Translations under genes and position numbers: made by a program | Notes under the pieces: model-generated | What the model saw: the letters and a program-made list of their open reading frames with translations, nothing else | The model's database searches: none | What the model was told of the DNA's origin: nothing | Assembly (NCBI GenBank): GCA_937925755.1 | Contig: CALAMX010000055.1 | Location: 1 to 6,188 of the forward strand | Direction: 5' to 3' | Source: an uncultured Burkholderiales bacterium | GTDB lineage: Bacteria > Pseudomonadota > Gammaproteobacteria > Burkholderiales > Thiobacillaceae | Length of the DNA stretch: 6,188 nucleotides | Shown: in pieces, positions 1 to 5,373 of the stretch | Position numbering within the stretch: position 1 is the first letter of the stretch | Layout: every line of letters starts with the position of its first letter

Positions 1-330
1 GGGTTTGTTGTAGTACGGGGCCACCGACAGGCCGGCAACCGCACCGGCGGCCTTCGCGCAGCGTGTCAGCTCGATGGCCTCGGCCGTGGAATTGGCCCCC
101 GTGCCGGCGACGATGGCGATGCGGCCGGCCGCATGTTCGACCGCCGTGCGGATCAGCAGGCAGTGTTCCTCAAAGCTGACCGTCGGCGACTCGCCGGTCG
201 TGCCAACGATGACCAAGGCGTCGCTGCCCTCGGCCACATGCCAGTCGATGAGGCGGCGGAGTGCATCGAGATCGAGCTCGCCCGCGGCGGTCATGGGGGT
301 GACCAGGGCGACGAGACTGCCGGTGAGCAT
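1..330 (-). CDS. dapA: 4-hydroxy-tetrahydrodipicolinate synthase, N-terminal part (runs off the window)
   Basis: DapA condenses pyruvate with aspartate semialdehyde in the cytoplasm, the first committed step to diaminopimelate and lysine. The 110 codons present start MLTGSLVALVTPM, very like the family start, and form the first part of the TIM barrel. Visible signatures are GTTGES (residues 43-48, with the family's catalytic Thr44-Thr45), AGTGAN (75-80) and PYYNKP (105-110, including the Tyr107 equivalent). The Schiff-base lysine (about 161) and Tyr133 lie beyond the edge. I chose the ATG at 330 because homologues begin there. An in-frame ATG at 342 would add MLNT, and neither start has a clear Shine-Dalgarno sequence. 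The gene follows the methyltransferase by about 51 bp and may be cotranscribed with it or use its own promoter. Family assignment is very secure. Confidence 0.96.
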   Translation of the reverse strand, partial: MLTGSLVALVTPMTAAGELDLDALRRLIDWHVAEGSDALVIVGTTGESPTVSFEEHCLLIRTAVEHAAGRIAIVAGTGANSTAEAIELTRCAKAAGAVAGLSVAPYYNKP

Positions 331-354
331 GGTGTTTAACATTTCAAAAGTGCG

Positions 355-360
355 ATTCTA
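355..360 (-). promoter_or_regulatory. possible -10 box for dapA (TAGAAT)
   Basis: On the minus strand the hexamer TAGAAT matches the sigma-70 consensus TATAAT at five of six positions. It lies in the short methyltransferase-dapA gap, which is more AT-rich than its surroundings. No convincing -35 box is seen: the nearest candidate, CTGAAT, is weak and 19 bp away. If used, transcription would start only about 6 nt before the ATG at 342, or about 18 nt before the ATG at 330. This is a weak prediction. Confidence 0.25.
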
Positions 361-381
361 TCCGAAATCCGGCGCGTGGAT

Positions 382-921
382 TCAGACACGCTCCGCCGCC
401 AGCCGCTGGCGGCAGCGTGGCACGGGGGTGGTCTCGGTCACATCCTCGTAGGCCACCACATGCAGTTGCCCGCGCACCCTTTCGAGCAGTTCGCCAGGCA
501 TGAGCAGATGGTCTGGATGGCGCGGCCGGCCAAAGCGTTGCTGCCCAAGGGTGTAGGTGGCATACAAGAGTACCCCGCCGCGGGCCAGCGCAGTGAGCAA
601 GGTGTCGATGAGTGGCCGGTGCAGGTAGTTGACCACCACGACGCCCTGCCACATCTCTGGCTCGAAGGGCCACGGGGATTGTTCCAGGTCGTGTTCGACC
701 CAGGTGATGCCCGGGGTATCCCGCACCGCGGCGCTCAGAGAGAGGTCCCGGTCGACGGCAGTGACGCGGTAGCCCTGCGCGGCCAGCCATACCGCATGGC
801 GGCCACTACCACAGGCCACGTCCAGCACCCGCCCGCCGGCTGGGATCAAGTGCGCCCAGCGTCGGACCCAGCGAGAACACCCTCTTGGGCCAGCGACTCG
901 CGGCGATGGGTACGTACTCAC
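382..921 (-). CDS. class I SAM-dependent methyltransferase, substrate unknown
   Basis: This is a 179-residue Rossmann-fold methyltransferase. Motif I is VLDVACGSG (residues 32-40), the SAM-binding glycine loop. The acidic end of strand 2 is VTAVDRD (53-59). HDLE (77-80) is where the adenine-contacting acidic motif is expected, and GVVVVNYLHRPL (93-104) is the motif IV/post-IV region. The C-terminal part, including a RFGRP segment and LLMPGELLE, resembles small TehB-like bacterial methyltransferases, so a small-molecule substrate is possible but unproven. The GTG start at 921 overlaps the fliR stop as GTGA and has a good Shine-Dalgarno GGAGG at 934-930, eight nt upstream. The first 16 residues (MSTYPSPRVAGPRGCS) look unlike a conserved start and could be a lineage-specific extension. 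Its tie to fliR suggests cotranscription, not necessarily a flagellar role. Confidence 0.85.
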   Translation of the reverse strand: MSTYPSPRVAGPRGCSRWVRRWAHLIPAGGRVLDVACGSGRHAVWLAAQGYRVTAVDRDLSLSAAVRDTPGITWVEHDLEQSPWPFEPEMWQGVVVVNYLHRPLIDTLLTALARGGVLLYATYTLGQQRFGRPRHPDHLLMPGELLERVRGQLHVVAYEDVTETTPVPRCRQRLAAERV

Positions 922-1706
922 CGCCCGACCCTCCGCGACAACAGATCGCCCATGCCCTCGACCGCCTTCATCCAGACGCCCTCCAGGGTCTGCGGCAGAA
1001 AGATCAAGGTGAAATAGAGGACGACAAAGCCGGCGGCCAAGGTGAGCGGGAAACCGACGGCGAAGATGTTGAGTTGGGGGGCGGCGCGGGTCATCATGCC
1101 GATGGCCAGGTTAGTCGATAGTAGCGCGGCGGTCACCGGCAGGGCGATCTTGAGTCCCAAGCGGAAGATCTCGGCGCCAAAGCCTACGATGGTGGCGAAA
1201 TCCAGACCGGACAAAGGCTGCACACCGATGGGCAAGAGGCGGAAGCTCTCCACCAGGGCCTCGAGGATGAGGTGGTGACCGTTGAAGGCAAAGAGCACGA
1301 GGGCGGCGATGATGACCATGAATTGCGCCACGACCGGCGTCTGTGCCCCATTCACCGGGTCGATCAGGGTCGCGAACGACAGGCCCATTTGCAGACCGAT
1401 GAATTGGCCGGCAAATTCCAGCGTGGCAAAGACGATACGCAGCATGAAGCCTAGGGCCGCGCCGATGACCACCTGTTGCGCCAGGATCAGCAGCCCCTCA
1501 CCGGAACTCAATGCGACCTGGGGCGCGGGCGGCAAGACTGGGACGATGGCCACGGTGAGGACGAATCCCAGGGCCACCCGCACGCTTACGGGTGCAGCGC
1601 GGTTGCCGAACAGGGGGTCGGCTCCGAGCCAGGCGAGGATGCGCACCAACGGGAACAGAAAGGCAGCGAGCCATGCCTCCAATTGTGCCGTGGTGACGGT
1701 GATCAT
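918..1706 (-). CDS. fliR: flagellar biosynthetic protein FliR, export gate subunit
   Basis: FliR is one subunit of the FliP5-FliQ4-FliR1 gate through which rod, hook and filament proteins pass the inner membrane. The 262-residue protein is of normal family length and very hydrophobic, with about six membrane segments. Family signatures visible are GQFIGLQMGLS with ATLIDP (residues 100-117), NGHHLIL (142-148) and APQLNIFAVGFP (209-220). The ATG at 1706 overlaps the fliQ TGA (1705-1703) as ATGA, indicating translational coupling. The stop is shared in turn with the GTG of the methyltransferase. There is no flhB immediately downstream, although flhB follows fliR in many genomes, so FlhB must be encoded elsewhere. 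Confidence 0.97.
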   Translation of the reverse strand: MITVTTAQLEAWLAAFLFPLVRILAWLGADPLFGNRAAPVSVRVALGFVLTVAIVPVLPPAPQVALSSGEGLLILAQQVVIGAALGFMLRIVFATLEFAGQFIGLQMGLSFATLIDPVNGAQTPVVAQFMVIIAALVLFAFNGHHLILEALVESFRLLPIGVQPLSGLDFATIVGFGAEIFRLGLKIALPVTAALLSTNLAIGMMTRAAPQLNIFAVGFPLTLAAGFVVLYFTLIFLPQTLEGVWMKAVEGMGDLLSRRVGR

Positions 1707-1972
1707 CCGATCAACTGCGGGATGCTTTCGATCAGCCGAACGGTGTACTCCACCATAAGCTGCAGAGCCCAGGGCCCCATCAGCACCAGAACCAGGAACA
1801 TCACCACCAGCTTGGGGATGAAGGTCAGCGTCAGCTCGTTGATCTGGGTGGCGGCCTGAAAGATCGACACCAGTAGCCCAGTGAGCAGCGAGGCGAGCAG
1901 CAACGGCCCGGCAGTCAGGCCCGCCACCTCTAGGGCGGCACGGATGATAGCGACTACGGTATCTGGGGTCAT
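1703..1972 (-). CDS. fliQ: flagellar biosynthetic protein FliQ, export gate subunit
   Basis: FliQ forms the outer helical hairpins of the flagellar export gate in the inner membrane. The protein has 89 residues, exactly the usual size, with two membrane helices (about 15-38 and 51-74) joined by the conserved FQAATQINE loop (38-46). The ATG at 1972 is the only sensible start in this frame. No clear Shine-Dalgarno sequence lies close to it, unusual for a gene that does not overlap fliP. A 30-codon reading frame ends one base upstream and could deliver ribosomes by termination-reinitiation. The reading frame upstream is open and in phase with fliP for 30 sense codons, without an alternative start codon. 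The stop overlaps the fliR start. Confidence 0.97.
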   Translation of the reverse strand: MTPDTVVAIIRAALEVAGLTAGPLLLASLLTGLLVSIFQAATQINELTLTFIPKLVVMFLVLVLMGPWALQLMVEYTVRLIESIPQLIG

Positions 1973-1973
1973 A

Positions 1974-2021
1974 TCAGTACGCGCCTGGCCAGTACGCGCC
2001 GAGCCACCCGAAGCGTACTGA
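1974..2021 (-). repeat. two direct and one inverted copy of CAGTACGC in the fliP-fliQ gap
   Basis: On the plus strand, CAGTACGCGCC occurs at 1975-1985 and again at 1990-2000, as two 15-bp units differing at two positions. The reverse complement GCGTACTG occurs at 2013-2020. The inverted copy can pair either with the nearer copy (8 bp, 15-nt loop) or with the farther one (9 bp including 1974 and 2021, 30-nt loop). The second hairpin would bury the bases immediately before the fliQ ATG, including the mini-ORF stop. The repeats are seen directly, and any regulatory role is inference. Confidence 0.6.
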
Positions 2022-2066
2022 CTGCCCTCCCGGGGCGGCGAGTGTTGCGAGCCGGGGCCGTTTCAT
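1974..2066 (-). CDS. candidate 30-residue mini-ORF bridging fliP and fliQ
   Basis: This short frame fills the fliP-fliQ gap almost exactly. Its ATG (2066-2064) overlaps the fliP TGA as ATGA, the junction type used by most neighbouring pairs. Its TGA (1976-1974) is followed by one T and then the fliQ ATG. The peptide starts MKRPRLATLAAP and ends in two similar blocks, GAYW and GAY, encoded by the direct repeat in the gap. It is basic at the N-terminus with a few aromatics at the end, and shows no membrane helix and no family I recognise. It may be a real small protein, or a translated relay whose product does not matter. Chance is also plausible, because stop codons are rare in DNA of this base composition. 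Confidence 0.35.
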   Translation of the reverse strand: MKRPRLATLAAPGGQSVRFGWLGAYWPGAY

Positions 2067-2800
2067 ATCTCGAAAGTCTGCACCAACGAGGCGATCAGCA
2101 AATTCCAGCCATCGGCCAGGACGAATAGCAATAGTTTAAAGGGGAGCGATACCAGCATGGGCGAGAGCATCATCATGCCCATGGACATGAGCACGCTGGA
2201 GACCACCAGGTCGATGATCAGGAAAGGGACGAAGATGATGAAGCCGATCTGGAAGGCGGTCTTGAGCTCCGAGATCACATAGGCCGGAATCAGCACCCGC
2301 ATGGGGGTCGCCTCAGGGGTCTCGATCGGCGGGGCCTTGGCCAGACGCACGAACAGGGCCAGGTCGGTCTCACGCGTCTGCTTGAGCATGTAGGCTTTGA
2401 GCGGCTCGGCGCCGCGCTCGACGGCCTGCACGAAATCGATCTGATTGTCCGCGTAGGGTCGCCAGGCCACATCATAGATGCGCTCGAACACCGGGGTCAT
2501 GATGAATAAGGTCAGAAACAGGGCGAGCCCGATGATGACCTGATTGGGAGGCGCCTGCATGGTGCCCAGTGCCTGGCGCAACAGGGCCAGGACGATGACG
2601 ATACGGGTGAACGAGGTCATCATCAGCAGCACCGCCGGCAGGAAGGTGAGCGAGGTGAGCAGCAGCAGCGCCTCCAGGCTGAAGCTGTAGGTCGTGCTGC
2701 CGCCCGGCCCTGGTGTGCTCACGAAGGCGGGCAGACCTTGCGCGGCGGCGGCCACGCCGGGCAGACAGGCGAGAGCGAGCAAAAACAGCCGCGCCATCAT
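2063..2800 (-). CDS. fliP: flagellar biosynthetic protein FliP, export gate subunit
   Basis: FliP contributes five copies to the core of the flagellar type III export gate. The predicted protein has 245 residues, the same length as the enterobacterial protein. It starts with a cleavable-type signal sequence (MMARLFLLALACLPGVAAAA, residues 1-20) typical of FliP. Membrane segments follow at about 43-62, 65-80, 85-105 and 182-205. Family landmarks are the TSFTRIVIVLALLRQALG segment (62-79), SELKTAFQIGF (177-187) and consecutive methionines at 209-211, the family's methionine gasket that seals the pore. The ATG at 2800 overlaps the fliO stop as ATGA. A second ATG directly follows and would shorten the protein by one residue. 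This frame is also open further upstream across fliO, but that part does not encode FliP sequence. Confidence 0.97.
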   Translation of the reverse strand: MMARLFLLALACLPGVAAAAQGLPAFVSTPGPGGSTTYSFSLEALLLLTSLTFLPAVLLMMTSFTRIVIVLALLRQALGTMQAPPNQVIIGLALFLTLFIMTPVFERIYDVAWRPYADNQIDFVQAVERGAEPLKAYMLKQTRETDLALFVRLAKAPPIETPEATPMRVLIPAYVISELKTAFQIGFIIFVPFLIIDLVVSSVLMSMGMMMLSPMLVSLPFKLLLFVLADGWNLLIASLVQTFEI

Positions 2801-3267
2801 CGACCGCTGCGGTGGCGCGTGAGCAATTCGGTCAGCTTGCCGGCGAAGGGACTGGCGGCCGGCATAGGCGCTTGGCCAGGATCCAGCGGCGGCTTGGGCA
2901 TGGTGTGCAGATGGTTGACGCGGCCGGCCGCCACCCCCAACAGCAGCCATTGATCGGCCACCTCGACGACGACCAGACGCTCGCGCGTACCCAGCATGAC
3001 GCCGCCGACGATGCGCACCACCCCCTGGGCACCGGTTTGCGCCGGGGTCAGTCGCCGCAGCAACCAGAGGAAGGCGAACAAGGCAGCCAGGACGATCAGC
3101 AGGGCCAATAGGGCCTGCAACAACAGACCCAAGGTCGAGGTCTCGGCGGCCGTCGGTGCTGCGGCCGCGGCAATGCCTGGCCAACCGGCGGTCACGCCGG
3201 CCAGCGCCAGCAGACCCCTGCCCCGCCCTGCACCCCCGTGCGCCGGTCGCGCGGGCGCATCGTTCAT
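2797..3267 (-). CDS. fliO: flagellar biosynthetic protein FliO, export gate assembly factor
   Basis: FliO is a membrane protein that helps FliP form its ring during export-gate assembly and is not part of the final gate. The 156-residue product has a hydrophobic, signal-like N-terminus (about 19-37), a strong membrane helix (about 46-70) ending in LLRR, and a small cytoplasmic domain. That domain carries the FliO pattern VVGGVMLGTRERLVVVEV in the variant form IVGGVMLGTRERLVV (86-100) followed by DQWLLLGVAAGRVNHL (105-120). The tail is proline-rich. The ATG at 3267 overlaps the fliN TGA as ATGA. Longer forms in the same frame would run through fliN and do not look like FliO. FliO is the least conserved protein of the operon, so context adds weight to the call. 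Confidence 0.93.
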   Translation of the reverse strand: MNDAPARPAHGGAGRGRGLLALAGVTAGWPGIAAAAAPTAAETSTLGLLLQALLALLIVLAALFAFLWLLRRLTPAQTGAQGVVRIVGGVMLGTRERLVVVEVADQWLLLGVAAGRVNHLHTMPKPPLDPGQAPMPAASPFAGKLTELLTRHRSGR

Positions 3268-3728
3268 TTGTTGAGGCGGCGCAGCCGCTCCGCTGGACTG
3301 ATGATGTCGGTCAGCCGTATGCCGAACTTGTCGTTGACCACCACCACCTCGCCCTGGGCGATGAGATAACCATTGACCAGCACGTCCATGGGCTCGCCGG
3401 CCAGGCCGTCGAGCTCCACCACGGAGCCTTGCGCCAACTGCAACAGGTTGCGGATGGCGATCTTGGTGCGGCCGAGCTCCACCGTCAGATGCACGGGGAT
3501 GTCGAGGATCAGGTCGAGATTGTTGGCCGCCGGCGGCACGGCATCTGCCACCAGGCTCTGGAAGACATTCGCCGCGCTCGGCGCTGTCTGGGCCTCGGCG
3601 GCGCGCTGTTCGGCCATCGCCGCTGCCCAGTCGTCGGCGCCCGCGCCCTGCGCAGCACTCTCCTGTTCGGCCAGGGCCGCCGCCCAGTCGTCGGCGGTGA
3701 TGCTGTCCTTCTCGGCTTCGTTCGTCAT
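3264..3728 (-). CDS. fliN: flagellar motor switch protein FliN
   Basis: FliN forms the base of the cytoplasmic C-ring, binds the export ATPase regulator FliH and takes part in CheY-dependent switching. The 154-residue product is a little longer than the 137-residue E. coli protein. Residues 70-150 form the conserved SPOA domain, with LDIPVHLTVELGRT (75-88), GSVVELDGLAGEP (101-113) and NGYLIAQGEVVVV (119-131). The N-terminal tail carries the motif ADDWAAALAEQ at 12-22 and again as ADDWAAAMAEQ at 31-41. E. coli FliN has one such motif (DDLWAEALSEQ), so the extra length is mostly an in-frame duplication with a 19-residue period. The ATG at 3728 overlaps the fliM stop as ATGA, and the stop overlaps fliO. 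Confidence 0.97.
   Translation of the reverse strand: MTNEAEKDSITADDWAAALAEQESAAQGAGADDWAAAMAEQRAAEAQTAPSAANVFQSLVADAVPPAANNLDLILDIPVHLTVELGRTKIAIRNLLQLAQGSVVELDGLAGEPMDVLVNGYLIAQGEVVVVNDKFGIRLTDIISPAERLRRLNK
3606..3696 (-). repeat. 57-bp-period duplication inside fliN
   Basis: The 34-bp segments 3606-3639 and 3663-3696 are identical at 31 of 34 positions and start 57 bp apart, which is 19 codons and keeps the frame. They encode ADDWAAAMAEQ and ADDWAAALAEQ. The 23 bp between them is not obviously repeated. High DNA identity points to a fairly recent duplication or to continuing constraint or homogenisation. Confidence 0.85.
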
Positions 3729-4726
3729 GGCATGATCCCGGACAGGGCGGCCGTCCGCTCATCGCTGGGCAGTACGCGCTTGATCTTCAGGGCATATCGG
3801 CCATTGACCTGGCCGTACTGACACTCGAACAGGGGCACGCCGTCGACGTGGGCGATCACCGCATCGGGGATGTCCAGGGCGATGACGTCGCCAACCTGCA
3901 ACTCCATGATCTGCCTTAAAGTGACGATTGTATGCCCGAGATTGGCAGCAAGCTCCACCTGGGCATCTTGCACCTGCTGGCGCATCTGGGCGAGCCAGCG
4001 CTCGTCCGACTCGGCGCGGTCGGCTTGCATCGGGCTCATGAGCAGATCGCGCAGCGGCTCGATCATACTGTAGGGGATACAGACATGGAATTCGCCGCCG
4101 CCGGCGCCCAGTTCGATGCTGAAGGTAGTCACCACGACGATCTCGGTCGGTGTGGCGATGTTGGCGAACTGGGTGTTCATCTCCGAGCGCACGTATTCGA
4201 AGCGGACAGGGTGTATGGGTGCCCAGGCCTTGGCGTATTCCTCGAACACCACCTCGAGCATGCGGTGGATGATGCGCTGCTCCGCCAGGCTGAAGTCACG
4301 CCCTTCCACCCGCATGTGGAAGCGGCCATCCCCGCCGAACAGCGTGTCCACGACCAAGAACACCAAGTTCGGATCGAACACGAACAAGGCCGTGCCACGC
4401 AGCGGCGGCATGTGCACGAGGTTCAGGTTGGTGGGCACCACCAGGTTGCGCACAAACTCGCTGTATTTGATGACCGACACCGGCCCCACCGAGATCTCGG
4501 CGGTGCGGCGGATTAGGTTGAACAACCCGATACGAAAGTTGCGCGCGAAACGCTCGTTGATGATCTCCAACGTGGGCATGCGCCCACGCACGATGCGTTC
4601 CTGACGCCCGATGTCATAGGGCCTGACGCCGGTGGTCGTCTCTTCGGCGACCGTCTCCTCGACCTCGCCAGTCACCCCGCGCAGCAGGGCATCGACTTCT
4701 TCCTGGGAGAGGATGTCCTCCGACAT
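3725..4726 (-). CDS. fliM: flagellar motor switch protein FliM
   Basis: FliM is the C-ring protein that receives phosphorylated CheY and transmits the signal to FliG, reversing motor rotation. The 333 residues match the family length. The N-terminal CheY-binding peptide is intact (ILSQEEVDALL, residues 5-15) and is followed by an acidic linker. The CheC-like middle domain (about 50-230) includes LVVPTNLNLVHMPPLRG (95-111) and the conserved GGDGR (131-135), the FliG-contacting loop region. The C-terminal SPOA domain (about 255-320) ends GQVNGRYALKIKRVL and is homologous to FliN. An intact EN peptide implies a working chemotaxis pathway encoded elsewhere. The ATG at 4726 lies 15 nt after fliL with only a weak ribosome site. 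The stop overlaps the fliN start. Confidence 0.98.
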   Translation of the reverse strand: MSEDILSQEEVDALLRGVTGEVEETVAEETTTGVRPYDIGRQERIVRGRMPTLEIINERFARNFRIGLFNLIRRTAEISVGPVSVIKYSEFVRNLVVPTNLNLVHMPPLRGTALFVFDPNLVFLVVDTLFGGDGRFHMRVEGRDFSLAEQRIIHRMLEVVFEEYAKAWAPIHPVRFEYVRSEMNTQFANIATPTEIVVVTTFSIELGAGGGEFHVCIPYSMIEPLRDLLMSPMQADRAESDERWLAQMRQQVQDAQVELAANLGHTIVTLRQIMELQVGDVIALDIPDAVIAHVDGVPLFECQYGQVNGRYALKIKRVLPSDERTAALSGIMP

Positions 4727-4741
4727 GGCGTCCGCGTTTTG

Positions 4742-5248
4742 CTACTGGATGATGAAGGAGGTGAACAACACGTCTTTGACCCCCTGGCTCGCCTTTTTCG
4801 CGCCGATCACCCGGTTGACCTCTTTGCGCACCTCCTCAGCCAGGGCGGTCTTGCCATCGGCGCTCATCAGCTCTTCGGCCGTCTTGCTAGAGAGCAAGCG
4901 TAGAAGCGCGTCCCGCACCTCGGGCATGCGCTGCTTGAGCTTTTCCTGGACCTTGGGGTCGGCCACCTTCAAAGAGATCTCCGCCTGCAGATAGCTCTCC
5001 TGATCGGCCAGGTTGACGGTGAAGGTCTCGAGCTTCTCGTAGACGGGCGGCTTCGCCTCCTCCTCGGCGTGGGCCTCCGCCTCCTCCTCGTCAGCTTGTT
5101 GCTCGGTCGCGGGCTTGCCGCTCAGTAATAGAAACGCGCCTCCCCCAGCGGCGAGCACGACCACCAACAGGGCAACGACAATGATGAGGAGCTTCTTCTT
5201 CTTGGCTGGCGCTTGTTCAGCACCCTGGGCTGCCGCTTTTTCGGCCAT
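4742..5248 (-). CDS. fliL: flagellar basal body-associated protein FliL
   Basis: FliL is a single-pass inner-membrane protein that surrounds or supports the MotA/MotB stator units in the periplasm. The 168-residue product has a short alanine-rich cytoplasmic tail and a KKKK stop (16-19). A membrane helix follows (about 20-43), then a very acidic linker rich in Glu and Ala (49-65) and the periplasmic FliL domain (about 69-168). Domain features are YEKLETFTVNLAD (70-82), YLQAEISLKV (86-95) and the typical ending VLFTSFIIQ. I chose the ATG at 5248 because AGAGG (5258-5254) sits five nt upstream. The in-frame GTG at 5254 lies within that ribosome site and would add only two residues. As the first gene after the gap it probably leads a transcript running through fliR. 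Confidence 0.95.
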   Translation of the reverse strand: MAEKAAAQGAEQAPAKKKKLLIIVVALLVVVLAAGGGAFLLLSGKPATEQQADEEEAEAHAEEEAKPPVYEKLETFTVNLADQESYLQAEISLKVADPKVQEKLKQRMPEVRDALLRLLSSKTAEELMSADGKTALAEEVRKEVNRVIGAKKASQGVKDVLFTSFIIQ

Positions 5249-5373
5249 GGGCACCTCTAGAGGTTATGAAATCTCGCTAAAACATGGGCTTTTAGTAACC
5301 AGCTTAGGTTGTTTGTGAGTCTATCGCAAGTCCGCCCGTGATGGGCGTTCAGACAGGCTGACTCGCCGCGTCT
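5249..5373 (-). promoter_or_regulatory. fliK-fliL intergenic region, probable promoter/leader of the fliL operon
   Basis: At 125 bp this is the longest gap in the window, and its fliL-proximal half is markedly more AT-rich than the flanking genes, as expected of a promoter region. No motif is convincing. TTGCGA followed 17 bp later by TAAGCT is a weak sigma-70 pair. A GG-N9-GC resembles a sigma-54 site but is one base short. No good sigma-28 site is present. A 6-bp inverted repeat (CTAAAA/TTTTAG, 5277-5295, 7-nt loop) lies about 30 bp before fliL. A GC stem (CGCCC/GGGCG, 5333-5347) lies 26 nt after the fliK stop, without a T-run. Whether transcription also reads through from fliK cannot be told. 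Confidence 0.35.
5253..5264 (-). promoter_or_regulatory. 12-bp perfect palindrome overlapping the fliL ribosome binding site
   Basis: ACCTCTAGAGGT reads the same on both strands, and its right half on the minus strand (AGAGGT) is the fliL Shine-Dalgarno sequence. With no loop it cannot form a simple hairpin in RNA, so a dimeric DNA-binding protein site or chance are the likelier explanations. The palindrome and the ribosome site are seen directly; a function is not. Confidence 0.5.

Noticed and set aside
376..1017. Long plus-strand open frame (213 codons) opposite the methyltransferase and fliR
   Set aside because: It is antisense to two well-supported genes, resembles no known family, and is the kind of open frame that GC-rich coding DNA produces on its opposite strand.
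2063..3184. Upstream extension of the fliP frame to give a 373-residue protein
   Set aside because: Only the last 245 residues resemble FliP. They begin with a signal peptide at the ATG that overlaps the fliO stop.
2797..3762. Upstream extension of the fliO frame through fliN to give a 321-residue protein
   Set aside because: The added part overlaps all of fliN in another frame, and the ATGA junction at 3267 fits FliO length and the coupling pattern of the operon.
3769..3780. Another AGTACGCGC match inside fliM, like the repeats near fliQ
   Set aside because: It is a single short match within conserved FliM codons (KRVLPS) with no inverted partner nearby, so coincidence is sufficient.
3156..3821. 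Long plus-strand open frame (221 codons) opposite fliO, fliN and the end of fliM
   Set aside because: It crosses several gene boundaries on the opposite strand, has no recognisable domain, and its content mirrors the codon bias of fliN and fliO.
5284..5310. Sigma-54 type promoter (GG...GC) before fliL
   Set aside because: The GG and GC are separated by nine bases instead of ten, and the surrounding TGGCAC and TTGC consensus bases are mostly missing.
5333..5347. CGCCC/GGGCG stem after fliK as an intrinsic terminator
   Set aside because: The stem is only 5 bp and no T-run follows it on the minus strand, so it does not meet the usual criteria.
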